Origin: Sympetrum striolatum
Lineage: Eukaryota; Arthropoda; Insecta; Odonata; Libellulidae
Assembly: GCA_947579665.1 (NCBI GenBank)
Contig: OX388344.1
Location: forward strand, 11,092,346-11,156,345
DNA length: 64,000 bases
Reading direction: 5' to 3'
Part shown: positions 1 to 9,803 of the stretch, in pieces
Layout: every line of letters begins with the position of its first letter
Numbering within the stretch: position 1 is the stretch's first letter
The notes under the pieces: generated by a model
What the model saw: the letters and a program-made list of their open reading frames with translations, nothing else
Database searches by the model: none
Told to the model about the DNA's origin: nothing
Position numbers and translations under genes: made by a program

Positions 1-625
1 ATGTATGGGCACTTAAAAATTATTAATATACTCATTAGATAATTATTTAAATTTGTTTTTGTAAATGTGGTAATACTGCTCAAATTTCAAAGCCGACTGT
101 ATCTGTGTTTGGTGGAGGTGTTCGTATATTGTTTATTTGACTTGTTTGACTTATTGTACTAATTGGGCCTATTGCTATTGTTAAGTTGTGTACTGTCTAC
201 GAGAGGTTTTTGGAGGGTTTTCCCTCCCTTCCTTGGGCGAATGCCAGACAGATTGTATTGTTATATCCCCCTCAATCGTTGCCACCTAGTATTAATACCA
301 ACTTGCAGCGTAGAGATTTAAAAATAAATAAATAATTACTATTCATAGCTCAATATTAACTATATTATCAGATAATCATTACATTACAAAAAATCTTTAA
401 AAAACTAAAATTTGGTTGTGATATCTTCATTTATTTTTGTTTTACCGAGGGAAATACACCGCCTACGTCATATTAACCCCACAATTTTGGGTTAAGGATC
501 ATTTTGGCCCACAGCGTCTCTCCAAACATCCCTTTTTTTCTCTCAAAACAGTCGTCAATGGTTTCCACTGAACACAGTGCACTTCTGCAGGTCTATTAAA
601 CAAATACTCAAACTTCTTAATTTAT
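1..625. other. AT-rich stretch, possible LINE 3' tail
   Basis: No coding sequence is recognised. Around 205-345 a short pyrimidine/purine-rich segment is followed by an A-rich tail of TAAA-type repeats (about 318-336). That is what the 3' end of a non-LTR retrotransposon on the + strand often looks like. No reverse transcriptase sequence accompanies it, so this is only a suggestion. The rest is unremarkable AT-rich DNA. Confidence 0.25.
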
Positions 626-633
626 CTAAATAT

Positions 634-879
634 CAGGGACGTCGCAACGAAATTTTTCATGGGGGGGCAAACCCAAATGAGAAAATTTTGAATTGCCGAA
701 AAAAAAGAGAATTCATGCGAACATTTTGGTATGGGGCAATGAGAATGCACTATATTTAGTGTATTTATATTTTGATTAACAAAACTGACTTCCGATTGGG
801 GGGGCAAAATGAGTATATTGCCCCCCCCCCCCGGCGAAATTTCTGGGGGGCAGCTGACCCCCCGACTGCGACGTCCCTG
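634..879. mobile_element. hAT-type MITE with perfect 8-bp target duplication
   Basis: The 246-bp unit starts CAGGGACGTCGCA (634-646) and ends with the exact reverse complement TGCGACGTCCCTG (867-879), a 13-bp perfect terminal inverted repeat. It is flanked on both sides by CTAAATAT (626-633 and 880-887), an 8-bp target-site duplication. CAG...CTG ends with 8-bp duplications are the hallmark of the hAT superfamily. It has no coding capacity. The interior has long G runs on the left and a C14-type run near 820-834, so it can fold strongly on itself. The superfamily call rests on termini and duplication length only. Confidence 0.88.
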
Positions 880-887
880 CTAAATAT

Positions 888-2095
888 CTATGATATTTCT
901 CCTGTGGTTCTCCCAAAGCATCAATTGACCCTCTCTAAAACAAAACTGTTCTTGCGATATAATTTCTTCTATTTCCTCAATCCGTCTTATATTCAATACT
1001 ACGAGTAATATCTCTGCTGTATGTGAAGTACTCTACGTTCACAAATTTTCAGAAAATATTAAAAAAATATCAGTAGTTATTGTATTCGATTTAACTACGT
1101 TCAAAACATATTTCATGGTATTTGCACAAGTACTGATCTCCAAACCCACTTTGTATAGAACAACTGTACTCCGAATAATATTTTGATAGGTGCTGCTGTT
1201 GTTCGAAAAAACATTAAGACAGTCTCCATTCATTTTTGTAAGTTCATTTAACGCTCACGAAAACTGAATAAGCATTATAAGGAAGAGTTAGAAAGTGAAA
1301 GAAAATAGTTTTCAAGCCTAAAATAAATTAGAATTCATTTTATTAACCGTCATTGAAACGAAAAAGCAATATAAGAATCACATTAACTACAGTTTTAGCC
1401 GTTCATTGATGCAAATCTATTGGAAGATCGATATGACAAGCTTAGTTTTTAATCGATACAACTTATTAGGAATCGTTAAAACATTCCTGGCTCCTGAACA
1501 TGGGTCTCCTCGAAGACGAAGATAGTTTTCTCTGGACATTTCAACGTTTCACTCGGAAGTTTACTTCTTCCCTTTAATAAAATTATATTTGGTAAAAGTC
1601 TCTATATCAGAATTATTTCGTATTTTAAATTGTTGATATTTAAAGGATATAATACCGATTTTCGATCAAATTGACTTCGATTATGACTCGTAAACCTCGA
1701 GTCCTGTCAGACTTTTCTTCTATTTAAAGCGATTGCGCGTCACCTACTGCTCACGAATCGTTCGTACTGAATCCGTTATTCTGGCAGAATAAAATAATAG
1801 ATACGTCATCAGGTTAGCAATTTTAAAGTCAAGTATTAATGCATGAATTTAAACACTAAGCATTGAATTGGATTCATTTCAATACTTTCAATTAATTCAA
1901 TTCCATCGAATTAAAGATTTCGAAAATAGCATAATATTCTTGTTTTATGTTTTGAATCATGCAATAATGATACACAAAAAAACGTACACATACGAGGTTC
2001 ATTTAAAATCATGAATTTTCTTTTTATGGAAAGAATTTTACGTATTCGTCTACAGCAATGCATTCATACAGGAATGTTATTCCCTTAAAAGTTGT
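888..2095. other. Intergenic, nothing recognised
   Basis: AT-rich sequence with only short, uncharacteristic open frames. I see no domain, RNA gene or repeat termini in this stretch. Confidence 0.5.
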
Positions 2096-2101
2096 CCCCA
2101 T

Positions 2102-2575
2102 TTAACACTTATGCCAGCGCTTTTTCCAATCACCGAAACACTTCTGGAACTCGTTCTTTGGGCTAGCTCTCTCACCGATTCAATCTCATCTATGCTTGCA
2201 AAAGCCCTCTAAGATTCTCTTTATTTTTGGGAACAGAAAAAGTCATGCCTGGCGAATATGGGGGCTGGAGAATCAACACAGAGATGTTTTTTGTGAAAAA
2301 TCAAGTGTAAGCAATAAAGTGTGAGGATGTGCAATACCGTGGTGGATGTGTCATGAATTAATTCGCAACAAATTCGAGCGTTTTTTTTTTATTTCAGGCA
2401 AACGGCGCGCCGTTTAACTTGTAGTATTGACCGTATGACCGTTCGTTGTCAATTTTCACACCTCATCCATCATTTTTTCGCGTTTTCATCGGCTTGTGAT
2501 GTTCTGGGGCGTACCAGCCGCTCGTTATTTTAAACTTCTTCATGCCCTTCTCGAAAACGCTTATACTACTCAAAA
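2102..2575 (-). pseudogene. mariner transposase remnant
   Basis: Reading the minus strand, several blocks match the order of a mariner transposase. About 2,575-2,440 gives KRFREGHEEV then NNERxxRPxTSQADENAKKM, the N-terminal helix-turn-helix linker region (normally FKEGRxxVxDxxRSGRPS). About 2,330-2,225 gives PHTLLLT and a degraded version of the PPYSPDLAP block. About 2,205-2,102 gives IDEIESVREL and finally FQKCFGDWKKRWHKC followed by a stop at 2102-2104, the typical mariner C-terminus. The frame changes at least twice, stops interrupt it, and the central catalytic region is largely deleted, so it is dead. The DD(34)D residues are not intact. Terminal inverted repeats were not found. Confidence 0.75.
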
Positions 2576-2929
2576 ACTCTTGATTTACTCATGGTAGACC
2601 CACAAAAGCCATTTTTAATATTTCTAAGACTTGCTGCACTTTATTCCATTTTATAGTAAAATATGATCCAAATTCTCTGATCCATTTTCAAAATCTCCGA
2701 TCCAACGAAAACACCATTTTGACATCTGGAATATCCAATTCGGCTAAACATGGTATACGCAAAATTCCTGTTATTTTTTAACATATATATATTTCTTATA
2801 CATGAAAGTGTTTGAATAAATCGTCGGCTAATTAATCGAAGAAATATGAAAATTATGAATGAATAAAGAGCTCCACTTACTTGGATCTGCTCACATTGAG
2901 TCTCCTTCGTCAAACAGCTTCTGAAACAA

Positions 2930-3760
2930 CAGAAAATGCTAAGTCAACGAATTGATTGCGTGGGAGGCAACAAAATGGTTCATATTTGACAGCTTGGGTT
3001 TATATATACACACAAACGAGTAAAAATCGCTCGAATTCAACAAGCATGTGTTTGAAGTACTATTCTTTGCAAAGTTCAATTTGGTTTGAAAATTTGGGAT
3101 ATAGAAACCCAAATTCCTTTTTGTCAAAATCGATTCTTTATCACAGTGGCATCGAACCCAGGACCTTTTGGTAAGATGAGATTTTTGGTCAACTCTCACC
3201 GTTTTCAAAATTCCAAGCCAATGTATCGGGAAGGTCCACAAGCGAAATTCGTGTTCTTATGAGTGCAAACTGGCGTCGAACCAATGCTCAAAAGGTAAAC
3301 TGTATTTATGAAACGTACTCATTACTTCTGTTGGTGTGTCCTGTCATCCACCTTTCCAGTAAATATATAAAAAAAATTGAAAATCCTGCCATAAATTTCA
3401 AATGGTGTGGAACCCAGGATCTTAGATGATATTTGGTAGAGGCAACTCCGATCAAGTTGTTACGTCGAGAGACTCTTCAAACCAAATTCCGCATTCCCCT
3501 TTAATTGAATGGTGCCCTGGCGTCAAACCTCGGACCATCAGGGAAACGATAAAATACGTATATAAAATGCATTTATAATACGTATATAAAATGCATTTAT
3601 TACCTCTGTTCGCATGCCGAGTTTTGAGTTTCCATGTTTTCGGGGAGGGATTAAAAAAAAAAAACTTAAAAATCGCCGCAATGTGTTTCAAATGGGAAAA
3701 TTTTGCATCCACCTGGCGTCGAACTCACGAGTATGTTTGATACTTCTATGAATGCATAAG
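2930..3760 (-). repeat. Degenerate array of the TTCGA-box satellite family (minus orientation)
   Basis: A box read on the plus strand as TCGAACCCAGGACC-like recurs at about 3152, 3276, 3408 (TGGAACCCAGG), 3523 (TCAAACCTCGG) and 3719. Between boxes sit shared phrases such as AAAAATCGCCGCAATGTG and GAGTTTCCATG. The same phrases occur in the arrays at 8.2-8.6, 12.7-13.3 and 27.6-28.3 kb. Spacing here is irregular (115-196 bp), so the array is eroded or was rearranged. It has no coding potential. Confidence 0.6.
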
Positions 3761-3948
3761 AGCGCTGTGTGTGACCTCTGTCGTTTTGAATTCTCTGTCC
3801 TACCGGGATGTTGCTTTAAAATATTTTCGAATAACTCCTTAAGTGGCAGTAATATTTTTCCTGTTATGTATGCATCATACGTTGTATATATTCAATTCTA
3901 TTTAAATTGCGTTCTTTTCATAAATCCCACCGCGATGAACAGAGACGA

Positions 3949-4001
3949 GTTTCAGTCTCCAGGTCCATGAGCTCTTTACCCTTCGACCTGGAGACTGAAA
4001 C
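3949..4001. repeat. 17-bp perfect inverted repeat (hairpin)
   Basis: GTTTCAGTCTCCAGGTC (3949-3965) is matched exactly by its reverse complement at 3985-4001 with a 19-nt loop. It lies directly 5' of a block (about 4005-4068) that recurs inside the Helitron modules at 18,958 and 21,085. Its function is unknown; it may be the end structure of a retroelement. Confidence 0.8.
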
Positions 4002-4004
4002 GTA

Positions 4005-4068
4005 GGCGAAACGTCGTCGCTACTGCTACGTCCATCGAGGTGGAATACCGAAAGAGAGACCATGGAAT
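4005..4068 (+). repeat. Short block shared with the Helitron modules
   Basis: The block contains ACGTCGTCGC, then GGTGGAATACCGAAAGAGAG and CATGGAATCA. A clearly homologous block is present at 18,958-19,024 and 21,085-21,147 in the same orientation. What it belongs to is not known. It may be a retroelement end that was captured by, or inserted into, the Helitron ancestor. Confidence 0.65.
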
Positions 4069-4074
4069 CATAAC

Positions 4075-4610
4075 TAATTAGCTTCTACTAAATATAGCTA
4101 ATCTTTTCTTAGTGATTCTAAGCTATCCCATCCTAATTATTACAGCATCTTCGCTACACTTTCGTGTCTATCATCTATAACGAACCCAGCTGATTTTCTC
4201 TGTACCTTTTCAAGAATATTCTTGAAGCCTGCTTCAGGTGGATCCCACAATCATTCTAAAAGAGGCCTTGCTAATGATTTATACGCTGTCTCTTTTACAT
4301 TCCTGCTACATTTCCCTAGTGTTCGTACCACAAAATTGGGCACCTTATTGGCTTTCAGAACAACCACTCCTATATGCTCATTCCATTTTAGATCACTGCT
4401 GAAAGTAATTCCTAGATATTTCATCTCATTCTCCTTTTTTATTTTTATTAAAACTAATGACTTTACGTATACTGGTGTTAATATCTAACTCATTAGAGAT
4501 AATCCAACCAAGCGAAGCGTTTAGATCCTTTTGTAGTATTTCGCTATCGCCTTCGGTCACGATTTTTCTATAATTAACGCAATCATCGACAATTTTAAAC
4601 TTGGGTTTGC
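4075..4610 (-). pseudogene. LINE reverse transcriptase C-terminal fragment (CR1-like)
   Basis: Minus-strand translation from about 4,606 gives FKIVDDCVNYRKIVTEGD, a degraded form of the catalytic FADDxxIYRKI block. EMKYLGITFSSDLKWNEHI follows, the conserved YLGVxF...WxxHI segment after the active site. Then come a thumb-like stretch with LARPLLE, a TGA stop, LWDP, and LEKVQRKSAGFV (the usual YxxxVWDPxxxxxIxxLExVQRKAxRFV region), finishing near LGWDSLESLRK. The first Asp-Asp pair survives, but Phe-Ala is replaced. Frameshifts and stops show it is inactive. It is 5'-truncated just before the catalytic box and runs left into the shared block at 4005-4068. Confidence 0.82.
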
Positions 4611-4614
4611 AACA

Positions 4615-5400
4615 AAAGATAACGACGCGACTTGTATATCGAGAGGGTAATCGAGTTGCACTTCTTCAATGTTTGCATAATTGAAAACAACGGCTCATTT
4701 GATGCGAAGCACGGTTGTGAGAAAAAGGGAAAACAGAGGTCTTACGTGGGAGCGTTTTGAACGGGTTTTATTAAAAATTGAACGAAATTAGAATATACAA
4801 TTACTGTCAAGATGTCAGGCAATATAATTTGCACTGAGATTAAAACCAAAGCTCCTAGAAAGGGTAAAAATTTCGGTCAGTCGATACAACTAATTAGATG
4901 CGCAACAAATATCTAACTACCCACTATTGAAGGTGTTCCACCCAAGGAAAAGTCATTAAGGTATAAGCTTTGACCTAGCCTTTGACCATCCCAAATCGAA
5001 TAATGATGGCATAAAGTTGCGTGGCCGGTGAATTGGTCAGGGGGGAATTGATCTCCCGACAGATTGGTACGCGGGGAATTGATCCCCCGCGCTGATGTTA
5101 TTCAGTCTTATGTCAATCTACACGCCCTGGTTATTGGTTAATGTTATACATAAATTAATCGGGGGGTTGGGTTGGGGTGGGTGGGGTTGGGTTGTATTTA
5201 AGGGTTTTACTCACAAGATATACCACTACCATAAAAAATAACAGTGTCCGCCGATCTTGCAAAAGGTATATTTATTTTGCAAGATTACTGTCGGGAAAAG
5301 TGGAATAAATCACACATCATAGAATTTGCTTTTTTGGGCTTCTAAATACATATTTAGTTATAGAAAAGTGAAAAAATATTATTTTCGTGGTAATTGAACA
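4615..5400. other. Gene-free stretch with GC hairpins and a G-rich tract
   Basis: No gene is recognised. Two related motifs, GGGGGAATTGATCTCCCG (about 5041) and CGGGGAATTGATCCCCCG (about 5074), lie in tandem; the second is a 7-bp-arm GC hairpin (CGCGGGG...CCCCGCG). At 5161-5196 lies a G-rich run of TTGGG/TGGGG repeats able to form a G-quadruplex. Confidence 0.5.
5161..5196 (+). repeat. G-rich (TTGGG)n-like tract, candidate G-quadruplex
   Basis: Six or more runs of 3-6 G separated by one or two T occur within 36 nt, starting GGGGGGTTGGGTTGGGG. This satisfies the usual four-G-run quadruplex pattern several times over. It resembles, but is not, a telomeric repeat array. Confidence 0.7.
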
Positions 5401-5409
5401 AAAGCAATT

Positions 5410-5545
5410 TATTGACCAGCACACGTCATGCACAGAGGCAACCGCTGTTCCTCGCATTCTACAAGACGAACATCCAACCCGCGTTTTTCTATCCTTCTTT
5501 GGCTCGCACAGGAAGCAAATTTTTTTTTAACTAGAATATTAAAAA
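5410..5545 (-). pseudogene. piggyBac transposase cysteine-rich tail remnant
   Basis: Minus-strand translation gives CFLCEPKKDRKTRVGCSSC, then after a degraded stretch ASVHDVCW. Spacing and the KKDRKTR core match the C-terminal zinc-binding cysteine-rich domain of piggyBac transposases (C-x2-C...KxRKT...C-x2-C...). That domain normally ends the protein and binds the element's ends. The second half is degraded and I find no catalytic core next to it. The first part of this motif is repeated by the tandem duplication at 5478-5811. A TTAA with a piggyBac-like end lies to the right (5966-5990). The whole may be an internally deleted piggyBac copy. Confidence 0.55.
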
Positions 5546-5811
5546 CCCACCTTTATTTTGTAAATTGACACCACAAAAAAGTTCTTTCGAAAAAAAACAA
5601 TGACTCGAGCAATGGTTACGGTCACCGATAAACGCCGATAAACGCCCGCGTTTTTCTATCCTTCTTTGGCTCGCACAGGAAGCAAATTTTTTTTTAACTA
5701 GAATATTAAAAACCCACCTTTATTTTGTAAATTGACACCACAAAAAAGTTCTTTCGAAAAAAAACAATGACTCGAGCAATGGTTACGGTCACCGATAAAC
5801 GCCGATAAATG
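5478..5811. repeat. Near-perfect tandem duplication, 167-bp unit
   Basis: The segment 5478-5644 is repeated essentially unchanged at 5645-5811; both start CCCGCGTTTTTCTATCC and end near CACCGATAAACGCCGATAAA. The left copy overlaps the piggyBac cysteine-rich remnant. Such high identity means a recent event, or possibly an assembly duplication. Confidence 0.9.
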
Positions 5812-5965
5812 CAACGCTCGAAGCACCCCCACGCGTTTTTTCGGGTTCCTATGTAATGGGATCACAAGTCACACTTATCTACTACCGACAGATGCAGTTA
5901 CTTGTATCAAATTCAAACGTTTTAGACCTCTAATTTCACCTTCTCTGAGCCTGGGGTAACGAGCT

Positions 5966-5990
5966 ACCTCCAGTGGCCGCTAAGGGTTAA
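5966..5990 (-). repeat. Candidate piggyBac-like terminus with TTAA
   Basis: Read on the minus strand from 5990: TTAA then CCCTTAGCGGCCACTGG. piggyBac-like elements insert at TTAA and many begin with CCCTTT/CCCTTA-type inverted repeats. The opposite terminus was not found, so this is a candidate only. Confidence 0.4.
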
Positions 5991-8160
5991 ACTTAATGGC
6001 GAAAACAATCTGAATCTATTATTCGAAAACACGAAATACGAGAGAATTGCAGTTCAAATAATTAAGTGGGCATTTGCTTTTGCGAAGTTTTAATAAGGTG
6101 GTCTTACGGTTGTGTGTGCATTATGGTGGATCGAAGAAAACATTGAAAATCCGTCAACGGCTTAAAGTTTGTGTTTGTTATTCCTTATAACATATAAAAA
6201 ATTTCAACTCGATATGATTATGTCCTGAGGCTGCGAATTTTAGTCAAAACTTTAAATTGTTGTGAAAAATGTCAAATTTTGGCATTTTTTCCTGATGGTT
6301 TCTCAAAGTTTCCGAAGTGATTTAATGGCAAATAAATACCTATAATGCTTGGTAGTTGCTTAAAGATTTAGTACGTTTTAATCAAGGAAAATGGATTTTC
6401 AGTTGACCAAAATGCGTCAAATGATGCAAAATTTACATAAATCTTACGGATGTTGGTTAGACAGTAGGGTGGGTCGATTTGCATTTTATTCTGATAGAAG
6501 TGTAACACTCAGCAAAAGTGAAATACCTACATAACAGATATAATTTTCTTTCCAAATCAAATACAATCTTTTGTGGGAATTTTTACCTCGAAGTTTCGAA
6601 ATTTCGGCAAGAAACGTTAAAATTGCAAAAAATCTAGTTCGATTCAAACGAATATTTTTTGGTTAAAGGTTTCGTCATTTGCGACTAAAACTATCCCTCT
6701 AGCCTCAATATGCCACCTGTATGCTTCTGTATGAGGCAGAGATGCCTCCTATGGGACTCCATGTCCTCCGATGGGAATAGGAGGCGATTTCATTTAAAAT
6801 TTTGATAGCCATCCTTTGATCTGCGAGCATTGCGGTGGTCAGAGTGATTGCTGGAGTGAAAAAGGATTTCCAACCGTATGTTTGCACCTCCAATCCTTTT
6901 GGAATCCGAACAGATGAGAGAACGCAACGGATGGCAAAGACAATCGCTTTTCCAAATGAAGGAGAGAAATTTCCGCTTATCCGAAAGTAGGGTGGGAAGT
7001 AAATATCTCTTTAATGAGGAACACAATGGCCTGTGTGAGGTCGTCGTCATGCTCTGAAGAAGGTGGGGCAACGCTACTCTTAATTAGACGTGAGTGAGGA
7101 GAGAATTGCTCCCAAAGAATCCAGGATTAACACTCAAACGGAGGGGCATTTTCTTTCCTCGAAATTCGCAATTTTAGAGGCACTGTGTTTATGACAAAGT
7201 AGCGATTCAAGACTCAAAATTAGCTATCAGAGGGAGAGGCTCACTTGGTGTGATAAAGCGAAATATGAGTGACCAAATTGGACTCCATTGACTCATACAA
7301 CAACATTACTATCGCATCCACACGAAATGCTTTGACAAAAGTAAATGAATGATATTTTATATTGAGGATATCAATGAACAGCTGAGGAGTGGTGGAAGAA
7401 GGCGGGGAACGTGGATTAGGCATCAGAAGTACACATAACGATTTAAGGACAAAACTAAATAGATAGGTATACATGAAGTAAAAAATAAAATAATGGAGGA
7501 TGTAAAAGTTATTTGGAGTTAAAGAGGATGGCAGAGAATAGAGAGAGGTGGGAAACTTTTGCCTGGGGGATTGATAAACAGAAGATGAATGAGCAACTTA
7601 TTCAATTAAGACAATAAAAAAATGAAATATTTTAGAAAATCACATCCTGTTCATGTAAAGCAGCTCGTATTTAGGAGAAAATTTCAGAAAGGCAAAAAAT
7701 AATAAAGAAAACGAAGATTGAATCCAAATAACAGAAGTAAATTGTCTCTAAAAACCACGGATGAATGATATTGGTGGAGCAACCCCAATGAAATGCATAA
7801 ACTCAGAAGACAACAAATAACACAAATGGAAACTAAGATTAAACACAAATGTCAGGAAGCAAGGAAATATACATCAATTGGAAATTACCTCCGAATGAAT
7901 TACGTAATTTTTCCGTCTGCAGTTCCTCCTGCTGACCTAATTAGGGACGCGGAGCTGCTTTATTCTATAACTTATTTTAAATATTAAAATGATATTAAAT
8001 TGAATTATTTTCCACGATGGCCTCTGAATAGCCTACACCACAAATATCTTTTTTAAACAGTAGTACTCGGCTAAAAATAATCGAAAACGTTGTCTTGATT
8101 CCTATGAATTTTCATGCAAATGAACTTATAGCGCCATGGCGTTGAAGCAAGAGTTATTCT
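5991..8160. other. Gene-free stretch, nothing firmly recognised
   Basis: No domain, RNA gene or paired termini are seen. CAGTAGGGTGGGTCGATTT near 6460 resembles the start of some arthropod DNA transposons, but no matching inverted end was found. The short open frames around 6.7-7.5 kb look like chance. Confidence 0.45.
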
Positions 8161-8229
8161 GAAAAAAAGTGCAAGGTCCTAATATGAGTGAGCATATCTT
8201 AATATCGTCATACAAAGTGATAATCATCT

Positions 8230-8560
8230 TTCATACTGGATATTGGTTTTAAGAAATTTCTTAAATTCTTCGCAATGCATTTTATGTACGAATTTCGTAT
8301 TGGCTAGGCGTCGAATTCAAGACCATATTGGAAGGAATCTTCACCGTTTATGTTACAGAAGCACATATTCTAATAATATAGATGATAACATCTCTACTAT
8401 CCCTGGAGGTTATTCAAAAATATTCCGAAAATCCGCACAATGCATTTTTATGGTAAACATCCTATATTTGTGGCTTTCTATTATCGAACCTACGATAGAT
8501 AGGTACAATAAGTCGCACTTCCAGGAGATTGCCTTCGCCTAAATACGATTTTCATACGCA
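8230..8560 (-). repeat. TTCGA-box satellite family, about two units (minus orientation)
   Basis: The TCGAA boxes at 8311 and 8484 are 173 bp apart. They are surrounded by the family's other phrases (GCAATGCATTTTATG, GCACAATGCATTTTTATG), matching the arrays at 12.7-13.3 and 27.6-28.3 kb. Confidence 0.6.
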
Positions 8561-8564
8561 AATT

Positions 8565-9199
8565 GGGTATAAACAAAGGCGTTGTGGATCCAAGTTTTGC
8601 TACCGTATCAATTGTTTTGAGCAGGTAACATGGCCTCAAGCGAATCGGTTCATCTCGTGTCAGAAACAGGCGACGATTGTCAACACAGTCGGTTGTTCTC
8701 ACGAAATAGCTTCATGAAGAACTTGTATTGAGCCACCCAATGAGTAAACAACCCGATCGTAGCGAGGCTACATCATCACTTGACTTCTTCTCATTTTGAT
8801 ACTTATTGTCGTGTTGTGTAGGTACTTATTGTAAGGTTTATTTAAACTTTCTGTCACTAATCCGTTTTGCAATTGTAGTCATTTAATGATGAAAATGAGT
8901 CGATGAGCAGAGAGAGACGCTTTTCTACGTTTAGGATTTTTTTACCAAACAAAAAACAAACGATAGTTATCAGCGTGTGGCTGGGAACGCGCTGGCGCTT
9001 ATTTCATCACGTCTCCGTGAACGTTAATTATTACCGATTCCATTTACGAAACTGTAAATATAATCGCATTTTTAGGGTCAAAGACGAATATGTTGCGACA
9101 GTCATCATTTCTCACTAAGCAATATCGGAACTAGAAATGCACGATGTTTGAATTCGTTTTCTTCTTCTCTTTGAGATTCCGAGCAACCTTTTTTCACTG
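8565..9199. other. Gene-free stretch, nothing recognised
   Basis: Only short, uncharacteristic open frames on both strands; no structural signal noted. Confidence 0.4.
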
Positions 9200-9202
9200 T
9201 TA

Positions 9203-9800
9203 GGCAGGTCGCCCACGGAAGAAACTACATAGTTTCATGAAACGCGTTTCGTGAAACCAATTTCTTATGTATGAGCCCACTGATGAAACCAATTATTTCA
9301 GTTTCAATAATGCAATCAAGCGACGAAGAAGGTGTTTTTATGCTTAGGTGGTGGTTAAAAAACAGAAAAAGGAAACGAAAGCACTGGATCCATCCTCTAA
9401 TCCGTGACAGGTAACATTGCAGTTATGCCGACCATTCTATACCACACTTTTATATCGCTCCGAGCATTGGTGCATGTGATTTTTAAAATCTGTTAAGCGT
9501 CTTTTTTATCAGATAATTCAATGAAACGTTAATTGAAGTGGTGGAAAAGCGGAAAAGTTGAGTTTCGCTTCTGCCAGTCTGCGGTGTCTCGAACACACGT
9601 TTTGATAGACACGTTTCATGAAATGAGCTAAATGAAACCATTCCGATGTGTTTCTAGAAATGCCGGGTGCACAACCAAACGGTTTAGAAACGCAGTGGGC
9701 GAACTTCTCAGTATTTGAATTAAATGGTTTCTTGAAACCAATGTTTCACGTTTCACGAAATTGGTTTCATGAAATCCATTTCTTCAGTGGGCGATATGCC
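9203..9800. mobile_element. PIF/Harbinger-type MITE packed with TTTCNNGAAA dyads
   Basis: The left end GGCAGGTCGCCCAC (9203-9216) and the reverse complement of the right end, GGCATATCGCCCAC (9787-9800), are matching inverted repeats. Both are flanked by TTA (9200-9202 and 9801-9803), the 3-bp TWA-type duplication of PIF/Harbinger. The 598-bp element is non-coding. Its ends carry six short dyads of the form TTTCNNGAAA: 9233-9242, 9247-9256, 9614-9623, 9728-9737, 9751-9760 and 9765-9774. They cluster near both ends, as expected for transposase-binding sites, and each also fits the minimal TTCnnGAA heat-shock-element pair. Confidence 0.87.
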
Positions 9801-9803
9801 TTA

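Noticed and set aside
3949..4020. Hammerhead ribozyme suggested by CTGGAGA...GAAACGTC
   Set aside because: The core is mutated at an invariant position and the required stem II does not form.
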